Assembly: GCA_007126835.1 (NCBI GenBank)
Contig: SLAO01000165.1
Location: forward strand, 1-21,404
Length of the DNA stretch: 21,404 nucleotides
Source of the DNA: Nitriliruptorales bacterium
GTDB taxonomy: Bacteria > Actinomycetota > Nitriliruptoria > Euzebyales > Egibacteraceae
Direction of reading: 5' to 3'
Within the stretch, counting starts at the first letter, position 1. Every line of letters starts with the position of its first letter. Shown here one piece after another: positions 15,150 through 21,404 of this stretch. The position numbers and the translations under genes were made by a program. The notes under the pieces are model-generated. The model saw only the letters and a list, made by a program, of their open reading frames with translations, was not told where the DNA came from and searched no databases.

Positions 15150-15587
15150 ATGACGGTCCGCAATCGAGGATTCGAGGAACTGATGGTCAGAAGACGCGAG
15201 GAGCTGGAGGGCCTGCTGGGGCCGCTCGAAACCGAGGTCATGGAGACGGTGTGGGGGCTCGGCGACACCACGGTCCGTGACGTCCACGAGGCGCTCGCAC
15301 AGCGCCGCGACCTTGCCTACACGACGATCATGACGACGATGGCACGACTCGCATCCAAGGGCCTGCTCGAACGGGACACGACGGGCCTGGCCCATCGCTA
15401 CCGGCCCGCGATCTCCCGCGAGGAGTACGCGCGGACGACCGTGACCTCGGTGGTGGACTGGCTCGTCGACCGGTTCCCCGAGCCGGCCATGAGCTACTTC
15501 GTCAAGGTCATGGACACCGACGGCGCCGCCGGCGCCGACCACGCGCTCCGCCAGCGCATCGAGCAAGTGCGCGAACAGGAGGGGTAG
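15150..15587 (+). CDS. BlaI/MecI/CopY-family transcriptional repressor
   Basis: A small winged-helix repressor, 145 residues from ATG 15150. Family marks run from LGPLETEVMETVWGLG (23-38) through the recognition region VRDVHEALAQRRDLAYTTIMTTMARLASKGLLER (42-75) and the wing HRYRPAISREEY (82-93). The C-terminal helices for dimerisation span about 95-140. In the family, a membrane M56 protease partner triggers cleavage and releases target genes. ATG 15150 has gagg seven bases upstream; an in-frame ATG at 15183, with gagga four bases upstream, would remove 11 residues and fits the family N-terminus equally well. taggat at 15146-15151 could be a -10 box favouring the shorter form. The stop overlaps the M56 gene by one base. 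Its position between tpiA and secG is unusual. Confidence 0.93.
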   Translation: MTVRNRGFEELMVRRREELEGLLGPLETEVMETVWGLGDTTVRDVHEALAQRRDLAYTTIMTTMARLASKGLLERDTTGLAHRYRPAISREEYARTTVTSVVDWLVDRFPEPAMSYFVKVMDTDGAAGADHALRQRIEQVREQEG

Positions 15588-17017
15588 TGCGAGGAGACGG
15601 GTCCGGAGGGCTGTTCCTCCTCCTGACCGAGTCGTTCGCCGTGCGGGCGCTGCTCGGTTCCCTCGTCGCGTGCGGACTCGTCTACATCGCTGCACGGATG
15701 TCCGATCTGCGCACAGGGCGCGCCCGCCGGCTGCTCATCCTCGCCCCGATCACGGCCGTGGTCGCCGCCGCGCTCCTGTCGGTGGGCGAGGCCTTCCTCC
15801 CACGACTCTGGGTGGCGACGACCTCGAGCGGCTCGGCCGCTCAGCTGCTCGACTATCTCGGGGAGTCGTGGTTCCTCACGCCGCAGCGCGAGATCGACGT
15901 GCTGATGATCGTGTGGGCCGCCGTGGCAGCGGTACTGCTGCTGCGCCGGTTCGCAGGCGGCCTGGCCACGCGGCGGCTGCTGACGCGGGCCAGTCCACCG
16001 ACTGGGTACGGCGACCTCGTCCCGCTCGTCGACCGCCTCGCCCGCACCATGCAGATCCGCAGTCCAGAGCTGCTGCTGCTGCCGCAGTGCCCCGGTGGCG
16101 CGTTCACAGCACGGACACTGCGCCCGGTGGTAGTGGTCGACCCGGCGGTCATCGACACCCTCGACCAGCGCGAAGTCGAGGGCTTGCTCGCGCACGAGCT
16201 CGCGCACGTTCGGCGCCGTGACAACCTCGTCGCCGGTGCCGCTGGGGTGTTCCGCGACCTGACGTTCTTCCTGCCGCCCGTGCACGCGGCCGTCGGGTGG
16301 CTGCGCAGGGAACGGGAGGAGAGCGCGGATCAGCTGGCCTGCCAGCACACGATGCGGCCCGGCGCGCTGGCGTCGAGCATCCTGAAGGTCTGGGAGTCGG
16401 GCGCCACTGCCCGGCGCGCGGTGACGTGTGCGGCGGTGCCCGCCCGCGGCGTCGGGCTGTCCGCGCGCGGGCAGGTCGTCGAGCAGCGCGTCGAGCGCCT
16501 GATCACCGTGCGGGAGGGGTTATCCCGGTGGCGCCACCGGGCCGAGTTCGGGTTGGCCGCGGCCGTGACCGCGGTCGCCGTCGGCGCGGCGTTGGCCGTG
16601 CCGAGCTGGATGGTGGCCCAGTACGACGCCGCTGGCTTGGCTGTGGGGTACCTGACGCCCGCGCCGGCTGCTGGCCCGAGCCCCGACGCGCCAGCGTTTG
16701 CCACGTTCAAGGAGCTAGCCCCCACCCCCGACCAGGCACGGGCGACCACCGCTAGCGCCGAGACCGAGGGTGGACAACAGCCGGCGGGCGAGTGCCTGTG
16801 CGTGCCGACGAGGGCCGAGCTGCGCGACGGCGTGCTCGACCGGCCAGGACGCGGGGGCTCGGCGATGGCGTGGCGCGGCGACGACATGGAGTCGTGGGAG
16901 CTTCGCAGCGTGCAGGAGGGCTCCCGCGCCCGTGACGCGCGGCCGCTGTGGACGGTCAGCGATCCTGGCCAGCACGTCGGGTTCTTCGTCCTCGGCGCCG
17001 CGCCCCAGATGCAGTAG
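15587..17017 (+). CDS. M56-family (BlaR1/MecR1-like) membrane metallopeptidase with short unassigned outer domain
   Basis: A predicted integral-membrane zinc peptidase of 476 residues, probably the sensor/protease partner of the BlaI-type repressor. Membrane spans are visible at about 17-37, 48-70, 104-121 and 322-345. The cytosolic peptidase loop between the last two has the zinc motif HELAH at 203-207 and the downstream E245 in EESAD, the expected third ligand, so the enzyme looks catalytically intact. The 130-residue tail after 345 is Pro/Ala-rich, then contains ECLCVPTRAEL at 402-412 and a Trp-rich end. It is too short for the penicillin-binding sensor of true BlaR1 and has no STYK or KTG motif. 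The ligand is therefore unknown, and beta-lactam sensing is not supported. The GTG start overlaps the repressor stop, with aggagggg just upstream. Confidence 0.88.
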   Translation: MRGDGSGGLFLLLTESFAVRALLGSLVACGLVYIAARMSDLRTGRARRLLILAPITAVVAAALLSVGEAFLPRLWVATTSSGSAAQLLDYLGESWFLTPQREIDVLMIVWAAVAAVLLLRRFAGGLATRRLLTRASPPTGYGDLVPLVDRLARTMQIRSPELLLLPQCPGGAFTARTLRPVVVVDPAVIDTLDQREVEGLLAHELAHVRRRDNLVAGAAGVFRDLTFFLPPVHAAVGWLRREREESADQLACQHTMRPGALASSILKVWESGATARRAVTCAAVPARGVGLSARGQVVEQRVERLITVREGLSRWRHRAEFGLAAAVTAVAVGAALAVPSWMVAQYDAAGLAVGYLTPAPAAGPSPDAPAFATFKELAPTPDQARATTASAETEGGQQPAGECLCVPTRAELRDGVLDRPGRGGSAMAWRGDDMESWELRSVQEGSRARDARPLWTVSDPGQHVGFFVLGAAPQMQ

Positions 17018-17063
17018 CCCGCCGCGGCCAGACCACACGCCGCACGTAGGGCGTGGCGGCTGG

Positions 17064-17069
17064 TAGCAT
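17064..17069 (+). promoter_or_regulatory. Possible -10 box ahead of secG
   Basis: tagcat fits TAnnnT, 45 bases before the chosen secG start. No credible -35 is present. A weak six-base stem (17036-17041 with 17050-17055) lies just upstream, after the M56 stop. Together they suggest, but do not show, that secG has its own promoter. Confidence 0.25.
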
Positions 17070-17113
17070 CGGTGGACGGGTTCGTGCCGTCCCAGAAGTT
17101 TCGGAGGTCTGCG

Positions 17114-17347
17114 TTGCTGACCGGTGTCATCGTCGTCTTTCACATCCTCGTGTCGTTGGTGCTCATCCTGCTCATCCTGCTCAAATCCGGGCGGGGCGGT
17201 GGCCTGTCCGACATGTTCGGAGGCGGCTCGGGCGGATCCAGCATGGCTGGAGCCACGATCGTCGAACGCAACCTGGACCGACTCACGGTGGTGACCGGGA
17301 TCCTGTTCGCGATGACCACGATCCTGCTCGCGCTGCGTCTGGCCTGA
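17114..17347 (+). CDS. secG: Preprotein translocase subunit SecG (TTG start)
   Basis: A small subunit of the SecYEG channel that aids SecA-driven protein export. From TTG 17114 it is 77 residues, the usual size. Two membrane spans (about 3-23 and 56-75) flank the hallmark loop LLKSGRGGGLSDMFGGG (22-38), followed by a Gly/Ser-rich stretch and the ERNLDRLT motif (51-58). TTG is chosen because ggagg at 17103-17107 lies six bases upstream and the first span begins at once, as in other SecG proteins; the in-frame GTG at 17072 would add 14 polar residues and lacks such a site. In related actinobacteria secG directly follows tpiA, so this gene supports the view that the BlaI-M56 pair was inserted. 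A lipoprotein gene follows 11 bases downstream. Confidence 0.95.
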   Translation: MLTGVIVVFHILVSLVLILLILLKSGRGGGLSDMFGGGSGGSSMAGATIVERNLDRLTVVTGILFAMTTILLALRLA

Positions 17348-17358
17348 CGGGACCCCAC

Positions 17359-19038
17359 GTGCGGAGGCAGCGCCGTCGCCTCGTCCTGCTCCTCGGAGTC
17401 GTGCTGCTGCTGGCCGCGTGCAGCGGAGGCGAGGCTGCCGCACCCGAGCAGGACACCCAGTCGGACACGACTACGTCGTCCGCGCCGCTGCTGGACCCTG
17501 AGACCTCCGACGACACCGCGCCGGCCAGCGGGACGCTGCGTTGGGCGATCGGCCCTCCAGACGAGATCATCCCGACGCTGGCGACCACCCGGGATGGTCT
17601 GCGCGTCGTCGACGCCCTGTTCGAGAGCCTGACGCGGCTCGACGAGGACCTAGAGCCCCTCCCGGGAGCAGCGTCGAGCTGGCGATCAAGCCCGGGCGCG
17701 GATGTCTGGACGTTCACGCTGCGGCCCGGCGCAACGTTCCACGACGGGTCGCCGGTTACCGCCGCTGACGTGAAGTTCGCCTGGGAGGAGGCGGTGCGGC
17801 GGGGACGCATCCCGCCCTACCTGGCCGACGTGCGCGGGTACGACGCGTTGGTGTCGGGCGAGGCCGACGAGCTCGACGGCGTGCTCGCTCGCGGTGAGCG
17901 CACCCTGCAGCTGGTGCTCGACCGGCCACGCGCCGACCTGCCGGTGGTGGTGGCCCATCCGTCGCTTGCGCCTATCCCACAGCAGCAGTACGAGCGTGAC
18001 CCCGAGGCGTTCGCCGAAGAGCCCATCGGCAACGGCCCGTTCCGCGCCGACGAGGGGTGGGTCCGGGATCGTTTCGTGCGGCTGTCCGTGGCGCAGGGTC
18101 CCCCCGGCAGCAGGGCCACCGTCGACGAGGTGCTGTTCCGCGTCGTCGACCCCGCTTCGGGCTACATCGCCTTCCAGCAAGGCCGTGTGGACATCGCGAC
18201 CGTGCCCGACGGAGCCCTGGAGGACGCGATCGATCGGTTCGGGGAGTCGATCGACGGCCACACCGGTCCGGGGGTGCTGCGCGGCGAGGCGGGCGAGCTG
18301 TCGATGCTGGCCATGGACGTCGACGCTGCCCCGTTTGACGATGTGGCGGTACGGCGAGCGCTGAGCTTCGCCGTCGACCGCCAGCGTCTCATCGATGAAG
18401 TGGTCCCCGACGGCAACGCCGCTCCTGCGCGTGGAGTCGCGTCGGACCGGCTTCCCGGCGGGCAGGTCTCGGCGTGCAGCACGTGCCTGCATGCGCCGGA
18501 CGCCGCGGCGCGCATCTTCTCCGAGCAGGCGGTGGATTCCCTGACCGTGTGGTTGGACGCCGACGGGGGGCGGGCCGAGGCGGTGGGGGAGCGCCTGACG
18601 GCCGACTTCGCGGAGGTCGGTGTTGCCCTCACCGTCGAGCAGGCGCCCTTCGGCGAGGTGCTCGAGGCCATCGAGGACGAGCAGGCCTCGCTGTTCGGCT
18701 ACGGGTGGGTCGCGGACCACCCGACGGCCGAGGACATGCTGGTGCCGCTGCTGTCGTCGGCGTCGCAAGGCGTCGCGACGGGCAACCCCGGCGGCTATCA
18801 CAACGTCGAGGTCGATGACCTGATCGACGAGGCGCTCGCGACCTCCGACGCCGAGGAGCGCTACGCGTTGCTGCGGGAAGCCGAGACGATCGCAGTGGGG
18901 CGGGAGCAGGCGGTCATCCCCCTGTTCGTCCCCCAGCACCGGCTCGTCGTTGGCGAGCGCGTCGGTGAGTTCGTCCTCGAGCCCACTGGACGGGCGGACC
19001 TGACGCGGGTCCGCATCGATCCCGGCGCGACCGAGTAG
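17359..19038 (+). CDS. Family 5 extracellular solute-binding lipoprotein (peptide ABC importer)
   Basis: A substrate-binding lipoprotein of the SBP_bac_5 (PF00496) type, 559 residues, delivering oligopeptides, dipeptides or similar solutes to an ABC importer. The signal is RRQRRR, then a Leu/Val run and the lipobox LLAAC with C21 lipidated; a Ser/Thr/Asp-rich linker runs to about 55. Family marks include LRWAIGPPDEIIPTL near 55-70, FHDGSPVTAADVKFAWEEAV near 128-147 and RRALSFAVDRQRLIDEV near 331-347. The GTG start is followed at once by the basic signal region and lies 11 bases after secG, with only a weak cggga ribosome site, so it probably shares secG's transcript. It converges with oppF-oppD-oppC on the other strand, whose product it may serve. 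The substrate cannot be read from sequence. Confidence 0.92.
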   Translation: MRRQRRRLVLLLGVVLLLAACSGGEAAAPEQDTQSDTTTSSAPLLDPETSDDTAPASGTLRWAIGPPDEIIPTLATTRDGLRVVDALFESLTRLDEDLEPLPGAASSWRSSPGADVWTFTLRPGATFHDGSPVTAADVKFAWEEAVRRGRIPPYLADVRGYDALVSGEADELDGVLARGERTLQLVLDRPRADLPVVVAHPSLAPIPQQQYERDPEAFAEEPIGNGPFRADEGWVRDRFVRLSVAQGPPGSRATVDEVLFRVVDPASGYIAFQQGRVDIATVPDGALEDAIDRFGESIDGHTGPGVLRGEAGELSMLAMDVDAAPFDDVAVRRALSFAVDRQRLIDEVVPDGNAAPARGVASDRLPGGQVSACSTCLHAPDAAARIFSEQAVDSLTVWLDADGGRAEAVGERLTADFAEVGVALTVEQAPFGEVLEAIEDEQASLFGYGWVADHPTAEDMLVPLLSSASQGVATGNPGGYHNVEVDDLIDEALATSDAEERYALLREAETIAVGREQAVIPLFVPQHRLVVGERVGEFVLEPTGRADLTRVRIDPGATE

Positions 19039-19060
19039 CGGCTGCCACGTCCCCTCCGAG
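19039..19060. other. Short convergent junction
   Basis: Only 22 bases separate the stop codons of the solute-binding gene (plus) and oppF (minus). No hairpin with a T-tract is visible, so the transcripts may overlap or terminate inside the opposite genes. Confidence 0.4.
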
Positions 19061-20134
19061 CTAGCCGGCGGCCGCGCGCAGCTCCGCGAAGTGGCAGGCG
19101 CTCGGGTGGCCGTGGTTGAACCGGTCGATCAACTGTGGTTCCTCGGTGGCGCAGATGTCCTCGGCTTTCCAGCACCTGGTGCGGAACCGGCAGCCCGACG
19201 GGGGGTTGGCCGGGTTGGGCACGTCGCCTTCCAGCACGATGCGCTCGCGCTTGCTCCGCTCGCGTTGCCGCGGGTCGGTGATGGGCACGGCTGACAGCAG
19301 CGCCTGGGTGTACGGGTGCGTCGGCCGGTCGAAGACCTCCTGCTTCGTGCCGAACTCCACGATCTTGCCCAGGTACATCACCGCGATGCGGTCGGAGATG
19401 TGGCGGACCACCGACAGGTCGTGGGCGATAAACAGATAGGCGAGTCCGAGCCGGTCCTGGAGTTCCTCGAGCAGGTTGATGACCTGGGCCTGGATGGACA
19501 CGTCGAGCGCGCTGACGGGCTCATCGAGGATGAGCACCTGCGGGTCGAGGGCCAGTGCGCGAGCGATGCCGATGCGTTGGCGCTGCCCGCCGCTGAACTC
19601 GTGGGGGTAGCGGTTGCGGTGCTCGGGGTTGAGCCCCACCAGCCGGAGCAGTTCCTTGACGCGTTCCCGGCCGCCTTCCTTGCCCCGGTAGCGCCCGTAG
19701 ACCCGCAGTGGCTCGGCGACGATCTCGTTGACCGCCATCCTGGGGTTCAGGCTCGCATAGGGGTCCTGGAAGACGATCTGGATCTCGCGGCGGACGTCGC
19801 GCAGCTGGCGCCGGGACAGCTTGGACAGGTCGCGGTCCTTGAAGAGGATGCGCCCGTCGGTGGGATCGAGCAGCCGGACGATCGTCCGGCCTGCGGTGGA
19901 CTTGCCGCACCCGGACTCGCCGACGAGCCCGACCGTCTCGCCCGCCTTGATGTCGAAGCTGATGTCGTCAACGGCCTGCACCGCGCCCCGGTCCCGGCCG
20001 AAGAAGCCACCGCGGATCTGGAAGTGCTTCACCAACCCCTGGACCCGGAGGATCTCCTGACCCGCGGGCGTGCGGGCATGCAAGTCCTCCTCGGGCCCGG
20101 CAGCGCCTGCGGTCGCCGTCTCGCCGGCCGTCAT
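19061..20134 (-). CDS. oppF: Oligopeptide/dipeptide ABC transporter ATPase, OppF type
   Basis: One of the two cytoplasmic ATPases of a peptide/nickel-type ABC importer; 357 residues. Walker A GESGCGKST is at 72-80, the Q-loop VFQDPYASLNPR at 121-132, signature SGGQRQR at 181-187, Walker B LILDEPVSALD at 201-211 and the H-loop histidine near 238 in FIAHDLSV. The C-terminal oligo_HPY extension holds THPYTQALLSAVP and a Cys-containing segment (SGCRFRTRC...C...SACHF) typical of OppD/OppF. The glycine-rich loop and DPYASLNPR favour OppF over OppD. The first 27 residues are an Ala/Gly/Glu-rich extension. The ATG overlaps the oppD stop by four bases (ATGA), so both subunits are made together. Substrate class is inferred from family only. 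Confidence 0.95.
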   Translation of the reverse strand: MTAGETATAGAAGPEEDLHARTPAGQEILRVQGLVKHFQIRGGFFGRDRGAVQAVDDISFDIKAGETVGLVGESGCGKSTAGRTIVRLLDPTDGRILFKDRDLSKLSRRQLRDVRREIQIVFQDPYASLNPRMAVNEIVAEPLRVYGRYRGKEGGRERVKELLRLVGLNPEHRNRYPHEFSGGQRQRIGIARALALDPQVLILDEPVSALDVSIQAQVINLLEELQDRLGLAYLFIAHDLSVVRHISDRIAVMYLGKIVEFGTKQEVFDRPTHPYTQALLSAVPITDPRQRERSKRERIVLEGDVPNPANPPSGCRFRTRCWKAEDICATEEPQLIDRFNHGHPSACHFAELRAAAG

Positions 20135-21177
20135 GCACCCTCCTCGGCGATGGACGCGCCAGTGGTCTGCTCGATCCGCTCGATCTCCAAGCGCATCTCG
20201 TCGTGGAAGTGACAGGCGGACGCGTGGCCGTCACCCAGCTGGTACAGCGGCGGCTCGTCGGTCCGGCAGCGCGCGCGGCCCGCGCCCAGGCGGCACCGCG
20301 GATGGAAGGCACAGCCGCTGGGCAGGCTGATCAGGCTGGGCGGCGAGCCGGGGATCGGCTCGAGTCGCTCCAGGTCGGTGTCGAGGCGAGGCAAGCTCGC
20401 CATGAGCCCCAGCGTGTAGGGGTGGCGGGGGCTGTGGAAGATCTGGTCGACGTCGCCGGTCTCGACGACCCGGCCGCCGTACATCACCACGACCCGGTCG
20501 GCCATCTCGGCGATCAGGCCGAGATCGTGGGTGATCAGGATCGTGCCGGCGTTGGTCTCGTCCTGCGCGGTCTCGAGCACCTCGAGCACCTGTGCCTGGA
20601 TGGTGACGTCCAGCGCGGTGGTCGGCTCGTCGGCGATCAGCAGCTTGGGCTGGTTGGCGATCGCCATGGCGATCATCGCGCGCTGGCGCATGCCGCCCGA
20701 GAACTCGTGGGGGTACTGGTCGAAGCGCGCGTCGGCGTCGGGCACGTTGACGAGCTCGAGCAGCTCCACGCAGCGCTTGCGTGCCACCTCGTCGGAGACG
20801 TCCTCGTGGGTGGTCACCGCCTCAGCCATCTGCGCGCCGATGGTCAGCACCGGGTTCAGCGAGGTCATGGGGTCCTGGAAGACCATCGCGATGTCCTTGC
20901 CCCGGATGCGCCGCAGCTGCTTGTGCGACAGCGTCAACAGGTCGCGATCCTCGAAGATGATCTCGCCGTTGGAGATGCGTCCGGGCGGCTGCGGGATGAG
21001 CCCTAGCACCGACATCGCCGTGACCGACTTGCCAGATCCGGATTCGCCGACGACGCCGACAGTCTCGCCGGGATAGACGTCGTAGCTGACGTGATCGACG
21101 GCGTGGACCACCCCGTCGGGGGTGACGAACTCGGTGACCAGATCGCGGATGGATAGGATCGGCTGCCCGGCGGCCAT
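20131..21177 (-). CDS. oppD: Oligopeptide/dipeptide ABC transporter ATPase, OppD type
   Basis: The partner ATPase of OppF, 348 residues. Walker A GESGSGKSV is at 44-52, with MSVLGLIP just after, a typical OppD feature. The Q-loop MVFQDPMTSLNPVLTIG is at 98-114, signature SGGMRQR at 160-166, Walker B LLIADEPTTALD at 179-190 and the H-loop histidine near 217 in LITHDLG. The tail has RHPYTLGLMASLP and a four-Cys oligo_HPY region (GCAFHPRC...C...SACHF). ATG 21177 is chosen because aggaga lies seven bases upstream and the family N-terminus ILSIRDLVTEF begins six residues later; longer readings run into the permease gene. It starts two bases after the oppC stop and overlaps oppF by four bases, so oppC-oppD-oppF form one operon. 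Confidence 0.96.
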   Translation of the reverse strand: MAAGQPILSIRDLVTEFVTPDGVVHAVDHVSYDVYPGETVGVVGESGSGKSVTAMSVLGLIPQPPGRISNGEIIFEDRDLLTLSHKQLRRIRGKDIAMVFQDPMTSLNPVLTIGAQMAEAVTTHEDVSDEVARKRCVELLELVNVPDADARFDQYPHEFSGGMRQRAMIAMAIANQPKLLIADEPTTALDVTIQAQVLEVLETAQDETNAGTILITHDLGLIAEMADRVVVMYGGRVVETGDVDQIFHSPRHPYTLGLMASLPRLDTDLERLEPIPGSPPSLISLPSGCAFHPRCRLGAGRARCRTDEPPLYQLGDGHASACHFHDEMRLEIERIEQTTGASIAEEGA

Positions 21178-21179
21178 CG

Positions 21180-21404
21180 TCACTTCTCCTGCTGGGTCGG
21201 GTCCAGGGCGTCGCGCAGCCCGTCGCCGACGAAGTTGATCGCCAGGGCGATCGCCACGAGCGTGAGGCCGGGCAGGACAATGAGCCACCACTGCGACGTC
21301 ATCGCCGAACGCCCGTCGTCGATCAGGCGGCCCAGCGCCGGCGTGGGTGGGTTCACGCCGAGACCCAGGAACGCCAGCGTGGCCTCGATGATGATCGCCG
21401 TGGC
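21180..21404 (-). CDS. oppC: Peptide ABC transporter permease, OppC/DppC type, C-terminal 74 residues (5' end outside window)
   Basis: The minus-strand frame is open to the window edge and ends with TGA at 21182-21180. The 74 residues start in the conserved EATLAFLGLGVNPPTPALGRLI block, the standard start of the last third of OppC/DppC permeases. A final membrane span (WWLIVLPGLTLVAIALAINFVGDGL) and the terminal GDGLRDALDP follow; the family signature is unmistakable. It is the inner-membrane channel subunit that pairs with an OppB-type permease, expected just outside the window. The stop lies two bases before the oppD start. About 220-240 residues are missing at the N-terminus. Confidence 0.95.
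   Translation of the reverse strand, partial: ATAIIIEATLAFLGLGVNPPTPALGRLIDDGRSAMTSQWWLIVLPGLTLVAIALAINFVGDGLRDALDPTQQEK

Noticed and set aside
17053..17358. An N-terminal extension of the solute-binding protein overlapping secG
   Set aside because: The extension is out of frame with secG, and a lipoprotein signal starting at GTG 17359 explains the true N-terminus.

Overview
This is a GC-rich window with short intergenic gaps, many GTG starts and 1-8 nt gene overlaps. It carries whiA and the actinobacterial gene order uvrC-rapZ-yvcK-whiA-gap-pgk-tpiA...secG, so the source is an actinomycetote. The very acidic lipoprotein and the osmolyte-uptake pair would suit a halophilic or haloalkaliphilic lineage such as Nitriliruptoria, but that placement is inference. 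No rRNA, tRNA, insertion sequence, phage gene or CRISPR array was seen.

Layout. (1) 1-2442: the 3' part of uvrA. (2) 2533-5487: a BCCT transporter followed closely by a ProX-type betaine-binding lipoprotein. (3) 5510-7178: a long palindrome, an unrecognised minus-strand gene, a clear minus-strand intrinsic terminator and a minus-strand fasciclin lipoprotein with extreme acidic tracts. (4) 7336-11992: uvrC, rapZ, yvcK and whiA, with start/stop overlaps or direct abutment. (5) 12106-15077: gap, pgk and tpiA as a tight glycolytic operon. (6) 15150-17017: a BlaI/MecI-type repressor and an M56 (BlaR1-like) membrane metallopeptidase, overlapping by one base. (7) 17114-19038: secG and a family 5 peptide-binding lipoprotein. 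(8) 19061-21404, minus strand: oppF, oppD and the 3' end of an oppC-type permease, convergent with the binding protein.

The core is a conserved housekeeping locus for nucleotide excision repair (uvrA, uvrC), cell-envelope and carbon regulation (rapZ, yvcK, whiA), lower glycolysis and protein export (secG). It appears interrupted twice: the osmolyte/fasciclin block lies between uvrA and uvrC, and the BlaI-M56 pair lies between tpiA and secG. These two accessory blocks are the most interesting parts. The M56 protein has an intact zinc site but a short C-terminal outer domain with no visible beta-lactam-sensor motif. The betaine-binding protein sits with a secondary transporter and not with ABC subunits.

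Nothing in the window shows an outright new system. The best leads are the BlaI-M56 pair with its unassigned sensor, the BCCT-ProX pairing, the 5510-5580 palindrome, the unrecognised gene beside it, and the non-canonical GAPDH active-site signature.
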